From the NCBI RefSeq assembly GCF_021650975.2, contig NZ_CP091285.1, positions 2,914,001 to 2,978,000 of the forward strand: DNA of 64,000 bases. The letters run 5' to 3'. Under the pieces are notes generated by a model, which was not told where the DNA came from, did no database searches, and saw only the letters and a program-made list of their open reading frames with translations. Positions 35,501-43,847 of the stretch are shown here, piece by piece (within the stretch, counting starts at the first letter, position 1; each line of letters begins with the position of its first letter). The DNA comes from Flavobacterium jumunjinense (GTDB taxonomy: Bacteria > Bacteroidota > Bacteroidia > Flavobacteriales > Flavobacteriaceae). Both the position numbers and the translations under genes were made by a program.

Positions 35501-36610
35501 TTAACTTTCACAGGGATTGGGATTTTGGCTACCGCCAAGATACCAAGCAGGTGGACCACGCTGGTCAAAAACTGCTATTCGGTGTAAATTCCCTGTTTTG
35601 CAACACCTACATTTAGGTAGAAAAGGTTTCTTCTCTCGCTTTTCCAGTACTTTTACCTTTAGTTTCTCCTGCAAAAGCTTCAGCTTTTGTCGCTTCCAAG
35701 TATTGCTCAAAAAACCATAATGACGAATCTTAACAAAGCGTTTGGGCAAAATATGCAACGAAAACCGCCTAATAAACTCCTCATGCGTCAGTGTCATTTG
35801 CTTTTTAAAGCCATTTTGACGGTAATCTTTATAATCAAAAACAACGTTTTGATTGTTAATATTTCGGATTCGATGATTACTAATGGCAATTTTATGGGTA
35901 TATCTTCCCAAATATTCCACCACCGATTTAGGACTTCCAAAAGGCTTTTTGGCAAAAACCACCCAAGGTTTTTTCCATAATTCTTGCCTTATTTGCTCGT
36001 ATTGTATAGGTTCTTTCGCTTTGAGCTTCGCACAATATTTTGCTCTAAAAACTTTTGATAAGGCTTTTACAGGAAATAGAAATTTACCATCATTCCTTAT
36101 ATTTTGCCATTGTCCACCTTTTGTAACTCCACCACCAGGAACAATACAATGTAAATGAGGATGTAAACTCAATTGCTGTCCCCAAGTGTGCAAAACAGCA
36201 ATCATTCCCATTTGTATTGTTTTGGCTTTGCCAAATTGTTGCAAAGTTTCCCAAGTAGCTTCAAATAAAGTATCATATACGATTTTTGGTTGATGCATTG
36301 CCAAAGAGTTGATGCTGTCTGGCAAAGTAAAAACCACATGAAAATAAGGAACTGGTAAAAGTTCTGTTTCTCGTTTTTCAATCCAATCTTCTCGCTTATT
36401 GCCTTGACATTTTGGACAATGGCGATTGCGACAAGAGTTATAACTGATAGTGAGATTCCCACAACCATCGCAAGCATCGATATGACCACCTAAAGCTGAA
36501 GTTCGACATTTTTTGATGGCAGATAATGTGCGTAATTGCCAAGTGTTTAAACCCAGATTTTCTATTTTTGTTCCTAATTTGCTAACTACATCGGCTACTT
36601 CCGGCTGCAT
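35501..36610 (-). CDS. IS91-family Y2 transposase (HUH nuclease)
   Basis: The 369-residue protein has an N-terminal zinc-binding region (CDGCGNLTISYNSCRNRHCPKCQG) typical of IS91 transposases. The HUH motif follows (LHPHLHCIVPGGG), and the paired tyrosines of the Y2 class lie in VEYLGRYTHKIA. The C-terminal part is basic and carries another Cys cluster (CRCCKTG). It would nick one strand and transpose by rolling circle. The reading frame is intact. It overlaps the stop of the upstream integrase gene by 16 bases on the same strand, so the two are one operon, as in Bacteroidota IS91 elements with an accessory integrase. Confidence 0.9.
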   Translation of the reverse strand: MQPEVADVVSKLGTKIENLGLNTWQLRTLSAIKKCRTSALGGHIDACDGCGNLTISYNSCRNRHCPKCQGNKREDWIEKRETELLPVPYFHVVFTLPDSINSLAMHQPKIVYDTLFEATWETLQQFGKAKTIQMGMIAVLHTWGQQLSLHPHLHCIVPGGGVTKGGQWQNIRNDGKFLFPVKALSKVFRAKYCAKLKAKEPIQYEQIRQELWKKPWVVFAKKPFGSPKSVVEYLGRYTHKIAISNHRIRNINNQNVVFDYKDYRQNGFKKQMTLTHEEFIRRFSLHILPKRFVKIRHYGFLSNTWKRQKLKLLQEKLKVKVLEKREKKPFLPKCRCCKTGNLHRIAVFDQRGPPAWYLGGSQNPNPCES

Positions 36611-37544
36611 TTTAAAAAAAGAGTATCTAAGGGACTAAAAATACGCTGACTTTCCAGTTGAGCAATCTGCAAATATTCCATGGTAGTTTCTAAATTTTGG
36701 TGTCCCAAAAGATCTTTTAAAGTAATAATATCCATACCATCTTCCAGTAAATGTGTAGCATATGTATGACGCAATGTATGCACATGAACTTCTTTTTGAA
36801 TCCCAACTGCTTTGGCTACTTGTTTGACTGCCCATTGCACTCCACGTTGTGAATACCGACTGTCAAAATCTCCTCCTGCACGCTCATTTGGCTGACCGTT
36901 GAACAAATAATCCAGCGGTTTTTCGCACTCGATATATTTCATTAAACCTCGTATTAAATGAACCGAAAGAGGCACGTAGCGGTCTTTTTTACCTTTGCCT
37001 TGCACTACTTTGAGTTGTTTTCTATCGAAATCTAAATCTTGTAAACGAACATTGCGTACTTCCATACAGCGAAGACCACAACCATAAAGTAAACCAATAA
37101 GGATTTTATGCTTAAGTAGTTTTGCCCCTTGAAGCATTGTCCAAACTTCGAATTTACTCAGCACTACAGGGAGTTTTTTCTCGTGTTTTATCGAAGGTAA
37201 ACGAAGGTATTCATATGGCAAACCCTCTGATTTAAGTAGAAATCGAAGTCCATAAACACAATGTTTGAAATAGGTTTGTGAAGGTGTTTTTGACTTTTTT
37301 TGAAGATAAAACAAATAATCATGAACTTGTTCAGGGTCTAGTTCAGTAGGAATTTTACCAAAATATAAAGAAATTGAAGCCACATGACGAGCGTAATTAT
37401 TAAAAGTGCTTTGGCTTCTGCCTAAAACGGAAACAGTACGCTCAAAACGATTTAATAACTCCTCAAATCTTGGAACTTCGCGCTTGGCTTGATTAATAAT
37501 TTTGTTCTCTCTTAATTCCTCAAATGTCTTTTTTTTGTAGTCAT
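36595..37544 (-). CDS. IS91-associated tyrosine recombinase, N-terminus out of frame at an A8 tract
   Basis: The catalytic part is intact: CGLRCMEVRN (Arg I), GKGKKDRYVPLS, HTLRHTYATHLLEDG, LGHQNLETTMEY (Tyr). The SAM-like core-binding domain (PEQVHDYLFYLQKKSK) is also complete. Codons continue upstream of the GTG at 37383 in the same frame to about 37558 (RFEELLNRFERTVSVLGRSQSTFNNYARHV and more, in parts), but contain no ATG. The only ATG, at 37544, is in another frame. It would join perfectly (MTTKKKTFEELREN) if the A8 tract at 37529-37536 had nine A residues. So it is frameshifted, phase-variable, made by slippage, or started internally. Confidence 0.75.
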
Positions 37545-37609
37545 AATTTATTGATTTTAATTATATTCGTAAGATAATTAAAATTTACATTGGTGCTACC
37601 GAAGGTTTA

Positions 37610-37742
37610 GTTCAACAGCGGTTTGCTTCAATGGCTACTTCTGGATTTTCCTACGGAAAATCCGCTGCTGAATGGATTGTTTTGTTATATTTGTAATGGC
37701 TTGGTGCTGGTTCAACGCCACTGAAAGCAAGCCTCAGAACGT
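37610..37742 (+). repeat. attC-like site 2, left part, interrupted by IS1182-type element 1
   Basis: It runs from GTTCAAC (37610-37616) plus AGC. A long stem follows: GCGGTTTGCTTCAATGGC (37618-37635) with GCCACTGAAAGCAAGCC (37717-37733). An inner hairpin GGATTTTCC-TAC-GGAAAATCC lies at about 37642-37662. The right core AACGT (37738-37742) continues as TAGTAATA only after the IS, at 39448. The segment 37685-37725 is close to 42220-42255 in site 4. Confidence 0.6.
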
Positions 37743-39443
37743 CAAACTGTCTAAAAACTTCTTTTTTATGCATCCTTATTTTTTGCATTAAAGTCTTTTA
37801 AATTACTTGGATGTTTAGTTGATTTTATGTAAATTTAAGTATGAAATTCATCACTGGAACCAACAGAAATCAACTTCCACTTTTTGCATTATCGATAGAT
37901 GAAGCTATTGAACAAGACAATCAAATCAGGTTTATCGATCTTTTTGTAGATAGCCTTTCTCTTGCTGAATTTGGATTTAAAGTTGATTTCATCGAAAATG
38001 GAAGGCCTGCTTATCACCCTTCTGATTTATTAAAACTATTCATTTACGGCTACCTAAATCGCATACGTTCTTCTAGAACTTTAGAGAAAGAATGCACTCG
38101 CAATATTGAATTGATGTGGCTCTTAAAAAGGCTTGTTCCAGACCACAATACTATAGCTAACTTTAGAAAAAACAACCCAAAAGCTATTGCTCGCGTATTT
38201 CGTGCCACCGTAAAAATGGCAGCTCATTTTGAGCTAATAGGAGGAAGCCTTGTGGCTGGTGATAGCACAAAACTAAGAGCTCAAAATTCCAAGAAAAACA
38301 ACTTTAATCCTGCGAAAATTGAACGTCATATTGCCTACATTGATGCACGACTTGAAGAATACAATTCTGCTCTAGCCAAAGAAGATGGAGATGCTATTGA
38401 GAAAGACCTGATAGTAAAGAAAATAAAAAAACACACTATTCAAAAACAAAAGTATATTGAATATCAAAACACAATCAATACTACAGGAGTAACCCAAATC
38501 TCTACTTCTGATCCTGATAGTCGACAAATAATGACTCGTAACAACATCTCTGAAGTAGCCTATAACGTGCAAACCGTAGTAGATGCATTGCATAATATTC
38601 CAATCGATTTTAAGGTAACTAATGAAAACGACTCTAAAGCTATGGGAGGCATGCTACGACGGGCTAAAACAATTTTAGGACACAACAACTTCATGGCCAT
38701 TTATGATAAAGGATATCACACAGGTAGTGAGTTTGATTATGCCAATAGACTGGGTGTTGATGTACTAGTTGCCATTCCAGGAGTAGCCTCTCATGCTCCA
38801 GATATTGCTTTTGATGTCGAACATTTTAAATACAATAAAGAAGATGATACCTATACTTGCCCTGCTAATCAAACCTTAAGTACAAACGGAAATTGGTACA
38901 GCAAAAAAAATGGCAAATCAATCACTCAAATGAAGCATTATAAGACCAATGCTTGCTTGACTTGTACACTTTTCCATAAATGCACCAAAAATAAAAAAGG
39001 AAGACTCCTTGAGCGTTCCCAACATACCGACTTAATATATCAAAACAAAGTACGAATAGAAAATAACTATGAAGTATATCGAAGAAGACAAGCCATCGTA
39101 GAACATCCTTATGGAGTTATAAAGCGACAATGGGATTTTTATTATATTATGACTAAGAAAACCATTAAACACGCATCAGCTGATGTAGGTCTCATTTTTA
39201 CAGCCTATAATTTGCGAAGAATATTCAACTTGATTGACACAAATATGTTAAAACAGTATCTAAAAGTACTGTACTTACTTTTTTCAACTATAAAAAGCTT
39301 TTTTAAGGCTTTATTAGCTAATTTTAATTTTTGTAATCATGAAATATTACATCCAAAAAAGTTTTTTTGTGTAGCTTAAATCCGCTATTTTTACTTCAAT
39401 TTATAACACAAAGTAAAATAAACGAAGGTTTTTAGACAAACTG
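37743..39443 (+). mobile_element. IS1182-family element 1, inserted in an attC-like core
   Basis: The left end CAAACTGTCTAAAAACTTC and the right end, read inverted as CAGTTTGTCTAAAAACCTTC, form terminal inverted repeats. ACGT flanks both sides (37739-37742 and 39444-39447) as a 4-base target duplication. Removing the 1701-base element restores the core AACGTTAGTAATA. It contains a single transposase gene. Confidence 0.75.
37841..39379 (+). CDS. IS1182-family transposase (element 1)
   Basis: The 512-residue intact protein has an N-terminal DUF772-type domain (RPAYHPSDLLKLFIYGYLNRIRSSRTLEKE) and a DDE catalytic region. The first Asp is in VAGDSTKLRAQNS, the second in AIYDKGYHTGSEFDYA, and the Glu is in RQAIVEHPYGVIKRQWDFYY. 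A Cys-rich patch (CTLFHKC) lies between them, as in IS1182. It cuts at the inverted repeats at 37743 and 39443. Its 3' end codes through a segment that reappears, without the gene, as MITE-like pieces near other cassette genes. It has the same AAATTTAAGT-ATG leader as the transposase at 40494. Confidence 0.9.
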   Translation: MKFITGTNRNQLPLFALSIDEAIEQDNQIRFIDLFVDSLSLAEFGFKVDFIENGRPAYHPSDLLKLFIYGYLNRIRSSRTLEKECTRNIELMWLLKRLVPDHNTIANFRKNNPKAIARVFRATVKMAAHFELIGGSLVAGDSTKLRAQNSKKNNFNPAKIERHIAYIDARLEEYNSALAKEDGDAIEKDLIVKKIKKHTIQKQKYIEYQNTINTTGVTQISTSDPDSRQIMTRNNISEVAYNVQTVVDALHNIPIDFKVTNENDSKAMGGMLRRAKTILGHNNFMAIYDKGYHTGSEFDYANRLGVDVLVAIPGVASHAPDIAFDVEHFKYNKEDDTYTCPANQTLSTNGNWYSKKNGKSITQMKHYKTNACLTCTLFHKCTKNKKGRLLERSQHTDLIYQNKVRIENNYEVYRRRQAIVEHPYGVIKRQWDFYYIMTKKTIKHASADVGLIFTAYNLRRIFNLIDTNMLKQYLKVLYLLFSTIKSFFKALLANFNFCNHEILHPKKFFCVA

Positions 39444-39445
39444 AC

Positions 39446-40416
39446 GTTAGTAATAATTTTAAAAAACATTGAGAAATCTATTAATATTCTTTTTAATCCT
39501 AACACTCTTTTCTTGTAAAAGCAAAACTGAATTAAAAGAAGTTCAGGTTCTTTTCTCTCCTTCATTTCTTTATCCAACAAAATTCACAATTGATATCGAA
39601 AACAAAACCATCGAACAATACACATATCAAGATGGATACTATGTCAAAGAATGGATTGATTCGACTACATATAAAGAACATAGGAAAGATACATTAATTA
39701 TTCATTTCCAGAAATCATATCCAATTGATGATAAAATCTTAAATGAATTCTTAAATAAATTAAAAAGAAGTCATCTAGACTCAACTATAAAACATAGAGA
39801 ACCAATGTTAGACGGAATTGCTTTTAGAATAAGTAAAATAAACAAAGCAAAAGACACAATTTCTTTAACAAGTAATTTTACTCGTAGAAATGAAAAAACT
39901 CAAATAGAATATAAAATATTAGATTCCTTTTTTGATTTAGCATATAAAACAATTAAGGACTATGATGGTATTTGTGGAATTGAAAACATTCAAGACTATT
40001 TTTCTTATGGTTTACCTATAAAAAAAGTTAATGAAAAACTGCTTGAATATCGAGTTTGGGGTTCAATTTCAGGTTGTAGAGAAGATAATGCAGAATTTTT
40101 GACACTATTAAAAAATCTACCAATTGATAAACCTGTAATTTTTGATTTAAGAAATGGAAGTATTTCATACTGTCTAAATGAAGTATTAGAAGAATACAGT
40201 CAAAAAAGGGAAATTTACATTTATGGAGATAAAAGTGCACTAAGTTCAAAGGAAATTATGGATGAAATTAAACTTGCCGAAAAGAATGGTGAAGTTTTAT
40301 CTGAATTAAGAAAACAAGCATATGAAACACATAAAATTATTTATGAAAACTGGAAAAATAATAAAAAAATCAAATCATTTTTAACTAAAGAAGAGATAAT
40401 AAAAACTATTGCTAAC
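39446..40416 (+). mobile_element. Cassette-like unit 2 (GTTAGTAATA ... TATTGCTAAC)
   Basis: The unit starts at GTTAGTAATA (39446-39455) and ends at TATTGCTAAC (40407-40416), complementary at 9 of 10 positions. It encloses the lipoprotein gene, whose start lies 14 bases inside. Confidence 0.55.
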
Positions 40417-40449
40417 AGCGGTGCTTGTTGCACAACTCCACAAATATAA
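39469..40449 (+). CDS. Lipoprotein of unknown function, cassette cargo with IS-derived C-terminus
   Basis: The start is TTG at 39469 and gives a lipoprotein signal (LLIFFLILTLFSCKSK, lipobox Cys16). The 326-residue product has no recognised domain. It is rich in beta segments with charged loops, then a helical C-terminal third (EIMDEIKLAEKNGEVLSELRKQAYETHK, in parts). The reading frame passes through the R'' core of its attC-like site (40407-40416). It then enters the left terminal repeat of IS1182-type element 2 at 40427, so its last six or seven residues (CTTPQI) are encoded by the IS. The original C-terminus is therefore probably lost. Confidence 0.6.
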   Translation: MRNLLIFFLILTLFSCKSKTELKEVQVLFSPSFLYPTKFTIDIENKTIEQYTYQDGYYVKEWIDSTTYKEHRKDTLIIHFQKSYPIDDKILNEFLNKLKRSHLDSTIKHREPMLDGIAFRISKINKAKDTISLTSNFTRRNEKTQIEYKILDSFFDLAYKTIKDYDGICGIENIQDYFSYGLPIKKVNEKLLEYRVWGSISGCREDNAEFLTLLKNLPIDKPVIFDLRNGSISYCLNEVLEEYSQKREIYIYGDKSALSSKEIMDEIKLAEKNGEVLSELRKQAYETHKIIYENWKNNKKIKSFLTKEEIIKTIANSGACCTTPQI

Positions 40450-42142
40450 CAATTAGGAAACATTAGAAAGAGTCATTTTTTGTAAATTTAAGTATGCAAG
40501 GAAGAAAAGAACTTACACCAAAAATGCTCTATCAAGTATATTTAACGGACTTGATTCCGGAGCATAATTTCTACAGATTATTAGATCAATCCATAGACTT
40601 TCAGTTTCTATATAAATCCACTAAGAAGTATTATGGACAAGAAGGACAAGAGAGTATTGATCCAGTTGTCTTCTTTAAAATATGCTTAGTTGGTTATTTA
40701 AACAATATTAATTCCGATAGAAAACTCATAGAATATTGTTCCAACTGTTTAGATGTACGCTTGTTTATTCGTTATGATATTGATGAAGTTTTGCCTTGGC
40801 ATAGTACTATAAGTAGAACCAGACAATTGTATGGAGAAGAGGTATTCATGGAGTTGTTCAAAAAAGTATTGTCCCTGTGTGTAACCAAAGGCATGGTTAG
40901 AGGTAAGCGACAAGCAGTTGATAGCGCTTTTATTAAAGCAAATGCATCTATGGATAGTCTAATTGAAAAAGAAGTTTTAGATGATGCGGAATATTATGCA
41001 GAAGAGCTTAATGAGAATAGTGAATATAAAGTAAGCCAAACCCGCAAGGATCTAGTAGAAGAACACCACAACTGGAAAAAAGAAGCTTACAAAAACATGC
41101 CAAAAGGTAGTCAGAAAGGAGATAAAACAGACGAAAACGGCAATTTAATTAGACCTAAATATGTATCGAATCACACGCATTACTCACCAACAGATCCAGA
41201 TGCTAGAGTGAGTGTAAAACCAGGTAAAGCCAGACAATTAAACTATTTTGGTCAACTCGCAGTAGATGATGCTTATCATGTCATTACAGGAGCATGTTCT
41301 GATTTTGCAGATAAACGCGATAGCCAGTGTTTGGAACAAATTGTGGAACTTACTAAAGAAAATTTACAAGAAAATGAGATAGCACTAGGAGAAATTTTAG
41401 CTGATGGTGGTTACAGTAGTGGAGAAGCTTTAAAATACTTAGATGATAAGAATATCGAGGCATGGATGCCTAATTTTGGACAATACAAACCAGAACGAGA
41501 AGGTTTTGTTTATGATAAAGAAAATGACAAATATACTTGCAGTCAAGGTATCGATTTACCTTATCGTAAAACCTCAAGCTCTAGAAAAGGAGACGAATTT
41601 AAAGTCTATCGAAGCAGTAGAAAAGAGTGTAAAAACTGTCCATTAAAAGTAACCTGTTTAGGTAAGTCACATGAGAAAACTTTGCGAGACACCATTTACA
41701 AACCTTTGTATGACAAGATGCATCAAAAACTTACTCAAAATGCTAAATATGCCAAACGAATGGTAAAAGTGAGGAGTAAAACGGTAGAACCTGTATTAGG
41801 CACGTTGATTAACTTTCTGAATATGAAGAAAATTAACTCACGGGGTATAAAACAAGCGAACAAGCATGTACTTATGGCATCGATGACCTATAATTTAAAG
41901 AAATACATGAAGTTTGTGGTTAAAAAGCCAAAAGTGGTTGTTCAAGTTTTATCAGTAAAACAAGGGAAAATACACTCTTTTCTAAAAACACAATTTTATG
42001 AGTTAAAAATAACTTTTTTAAGCCTATCAATTTTTGTAAAATTGTACTTAAGTCAAAAAATAAACCTCGTTTAAATCACTTTAAATGAGGTTACTATTTT
42101 TAGTTATTTAGAAAATTCAGCTTTTTGAAGAGGTTGTGCAAC
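40427..42142 (+). mobile_element. IS1182-family element 2
   Basis: Ends are GTTGCACAAC (from 40427) and its inverted copy GTTGTGCAAC (42133-42142). It contains one intact transposase and a 3' hairpin AACCTC-GTTTAAA-TCAC-TTTAAAT-GAGGTT (42063-42092). It sits between two attC-like sequences (AACAGCGG on the left, AACAGCTACAGCGG on the right). The exact target duplication could not be resolved. Confidence 0.65.
40494..42074 (+). CDS. IS1182-family transposase (element 2)
   Basis: The 526-residue intact protein comes from a different subgroup than element 1. Its N-terminal domain contains IDPVVFFKICLVGYLNNINSDRKLIEYC. The DDE residues can be placed in RQAVDSAFIKANAS (Asp1), GEILADGGYSSGEALKYL (Asp2) and KTVEPVLGTLINFLNMKKIN (Glu). 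A Cys cluster (CKNCPLKVTC) precedes the last. A roughly 45-residue charged insertion follows the first Asp. The frame is complete and terminal repeats are present, so it may be active. The last 12 codons run into the 3' hairpin of the element. Confidence 0.9.
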   Translation: MQGRKELTPKMLYQVYLTDLIPEHNFYRLLDQSIDFQFLYKSTKKYYGQEGQESIDPVVFFKICLVGYLNNINSDRKLIEYCSNCLDVRLFIRYDIDEVLPWHSTISRTRQLYGEEVFMELFKKVLSLCVTKGMVRGKRQAVDSAFIKANASMDSLIEKEVLDDAEYYAEELNENSEYKVSQTRKDLVEEHHNWKKEAYKNMPKGSQKGDKTDENGNLIRPKYVSNHTHYSPTDPDARVSVKPGKARQLNYFGQLAVDDAYHVITGACSDFADKRDSQCLEQIVELTKENLQENEIALGEILADGGYSSGEALKYLDDKNIEAWMPNFGQYKPEREGFVYDKENDKYTCSQGIDLPYRKTSSSRKGDEFKVYRSSRKECKNCPLKVTCLGKSHEKTLRDTIYKPLYDKMHQKLTQNAKYAKRMVKVRSKTVEPVLGTLINFLNMKKINSRGIKQANKHVLMASMTYNLKKYMKFVVKKPKVVVQVLSVKQGKIHSFLKTQFYELKITFLSLSIFVKLYLSQKINLV

Positions 42143-42274
42143 AGCTACAGCGGTTACAAGTAATGGCTAGTTTAGTACTATTCGGAAAATTCTCCGAATT
42201 TTCTAAAATAAGTTTATATTTGTTATGGCTTGGTGATGATTCACGCCACTACTTGTAGCCGCAAAACGTTACCA
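42136..42274 (+). repeat. attC-like site 4 (best folded copy)
   Basis: The site runs from TGCAAC-AGCTACAGCGG to CCGCAAAACGTTACCA. GCGGTTACAAGTAATGGC pairs with GCCACTACTTGTAGCCGC with two mismatches over 18. An inner GAAAATTC-TCC-GAATTTTC hairpin lies near 42195. The total length, about 135 bases, is like Vibrio-type attC sites. The GTT core (42268-42270) is 10 bases upstream of the next gene. Confidence 0.6.
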
Positions 42275-42279
42275 TACAT

Positions 42280-42789
42280 ATGAAAATCAGAAACCTTAAA
42301 TACTTATTAGTCGGAATATTATTTTTGTTGGGTTACCGATTTTTTACTTATCCGAATTTTGAAAAAGTAAAAACCGAATTAAGGGAAAAGTATTCTGACT
42401 TTTCAAACGGAACAGACGAAGATAAATTGACTTATAATGCAAATGTTTTAAAGGAAAAAACAAACGGAATTGAATTACCTCAAGCCGAATTGAATTCTGC
42501 TAAAATTTATGGCAAGTTTTTTTCTGCCGACCAAAAGCTGAATTTATCTCAAGCAAAACAACTGACTGTAATACTGAACGATTCTTCCTCTTATCGATGG
42601 GGAGAAATCGGAACATTTATTAATTATAAAACGATAGTATTTTACGATTCCGAAAAAAACATAATTGGAATTACGAAATTAGATTCTGACTTAAGGCAAA
42701 CTTATTCAACACCATTTACAAAAAAGATGAAATGGGGAAACTTATCAGATAATGGATTGAGAAAACTAAAAGAAATAATAACGGAATAA
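42280..42789 (+). CDS. Membrane-anchored protein of unknown function (cassette cargo)
   Basis: The 169-residue protein has one N-terminal membrane helix (YLLVGILFLLGYRFFTYP, about 8-25) followed by a soluble domain. The C-terminal part (GEIGTFINYKTIVFYDSEKNIIGITKLD) is a beta-strand series, and the end is helical (LSDNGLRKLKEII). No family is recognised. The ATG lies 10 bases after the GTT core of attC-like site 4, and the stop lies 10 bases before the next R''-like GGGCAAC (42799). The whole unit is thus 'GTT-gene-attC', as in an integron cassette. Pairing of its own start and end is weaker than in the other units. Confidence 0.55.
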   Translation: MKIRNLKYLLVGILFLLGYRFFTYPNFEKVKTELREKYSDFSNGTDEDKLTYNANVLKEKTNGIELPQAELNSAKIYGKFFSADQKLNLSQAKQLTVILNDSSSYRWGEIGTFINYKTIVFYDSEKNIIGITKLDSDLRQTYSTPFTKKMKWGNLSDNGLRKLKEIITE

Positions 42790-42798
42790 AAATACTGT

Positions 42799-42848
42799 GG
42801 GCAACAGCTAAGGTTTTGTTGGGCTTGAAGAGCCAACAATGAGAACGT
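42799..42848 (+). repeat. attC-like site 5, interrupted by a MITE-like element
   Basis: The site is GGGCAAC-AGCTAAGG, then a hairpin GTTGGGC-TTGAA-GAGCCAAC and GAGAACGT (to 42848). It continues after the 126-base insertion as ACGTTGCTCA (42975-42984). The restored site is about 60 bases with complementary ends GGGCAAC / GTTGCTC. Confidence 0.6.
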
Positions 42849-42974
42849 GGTTGAACGGATCCGATTCCATATACACCCTTATGGAGTTTTCGAAAAGTTT
42901 TTTAGTGTTGTTTTAAACAGCTATTTTTACTTTTAAATTTAAAATAACACAGACGGAGGTTTTTTGAGGAACTG
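42849..42974 (+). repeat. 126-base MITE-like element with IS1182-type right end
   Basis: It is flanked by ACGT on both sides (42845-42848 and 42975-42978), the same target as IS element 1. Its right part (TTTTTTAGTG ... CTATTTTTACTTT ... ACGGAGGTTTTTTGAGGAACTG, in pieces) matches the last roughly 95 bases of IS1182-type element 1. Related pieces are at 35340, 43671, 49339, 52053 and 54276. Confidence 0.6.
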
Positions 42975-43009
42975 ACGTTGCTCAACATTAATAAAAACAT
43001 TACGCTGAA

Positions 43010-43549
43010 TTGAAAAACCTCAAACCTAACTTCTCGATAGACGAAATTGGAAAGTTCCGATTTTATAGCGGAGCTCTAATCGGAATTGGATTTAGTATAA
43101 TTCTAAATTCTCTATTTCGTATGACTTTAAGATTGTGTAATTTAGGAATGTATATTGATCAATGGAATTTGAATTATGAAATTTCAGTTTATTATTATAC
43201 TCTAATAGGATTCACATCTGTTGGATTTGCTTTCTGTTTTACAACCTATTTATGGATGAGTAAACCATTTGCGATTAACAGAAGGAAAACACTGAAATTA
43301 AGAATGGCTCAAATTAATCCGATTTGGATTTTCTTTGGAACACTAATGTTTCTTTTGAGAATGTTTTGGTTTCTTTCTGGAGTTAAATTGACAATTGAAA
43401 AGGATTTCCCGATTTTAGGTTTTATGATTCCGATTTTTATATATCTGTATTGTTGGAATTTAATTTCGGATGTTTATAAATCAAAAAAAGCTTTCCTGAT
43501 TTCTTCTCTGATTTTCATAATTGGCGGAATTATATTGAGTGGAATTTAA
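43010..43549 (+). CDS. Four-helix membrane protein of unknown function (cassette cargo)
   Basis: The start is TTG at 43010 (MKNLKPNFSIDEIGKFRFYSG). The 179-residue protein has four likely membrane helices, near residues 19-38, 58-80, 103-124 and 136-172 (the last pair close together, ending IFIIGGIILSG). There are short basic loops (KPFAINRRKTLKLRMAQ). No family is recognised. It lies 30 bases downstream of the ACGTTG core of attC-like site 5. A degenerate junction follows, with AATGCAATAC and a second MITE-like piece. Like its neighbours it is one gene per unit on the + strand. Confidence 0.55.
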   Translation: MKNLKPNFSIDEIGKFRFYSGALIGIGFSIILNSLFRMTLRLCNLGMYIDQWNLNYEISVYYYTLIGFTSVGFAFCFTTYLWMSKPFAINRRKTLKLRMAQINPIWIFFGTLMFLLRMFWFLSGVKLTIEKDFPILGFMIPIFIYLYCWNLISDVYKSKKAFLISSLIFIIGGIILSGI

Positions 43550-43847
43550 AAATGAAAATAAATAATGCAATACTACTTTAGAGTTGCGTGTTTAGCACGA
43601 TAATGAATTGAAAATGTTCGTCTGTTCGCCTTTGGCTCAATTCATAGAACACAAAAACACAAATAATAAAAGTGAAGTAAACCTTGGTTGAACCATTCGA
43701 CAGGCTCACCGTTTATATTTCATCGCTATAGAAATTTCAAAAAGTTTTTTAGTGTAGTTATAATCTACTATTTTTACTTTGAAATTGAATTTAAAATAAC
43801 ACAAACGGAGGTTTTTTGAGGAACTGACGTTATGCTCAATTACCGAA
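43550..43847 (+). other. Cassette junction with degenerate attC-like site and MITE-like element
   Basis: The junction contains AATGCAATAC, an inverted repeat TGAATTG ... CAATTCA (about 43603-43658), then a MITE-like piece from about 43671. That piece reads GTGAAGTAAACC, GGTTGAACC, CTATAGAAATTTC, TTTTTTAGTGTAG, CTATTTTTACTTT and finally GAGGAACTG at 43826. ACGTTATGCTCAATT follows and opens the next unit. No gene is present. Confidence 0.5.

Noticed and set aside
35329..36158. Several + strand open frames over the IS91 region
   Set aside because: They are antisense shadows of the intact transposase at 35501-36610, which has HUH and Y2 motifs.
35340..37616. A cassette bounded by GTTGAAC (35340) and GTTCAAC (37610)
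   Set aside because: The complement is perfect over 7 bases, but GTTGAACGG is also the left end of the MITE-like element seen at 42850. The match may be chance, so it is not counted as cassette evidence.
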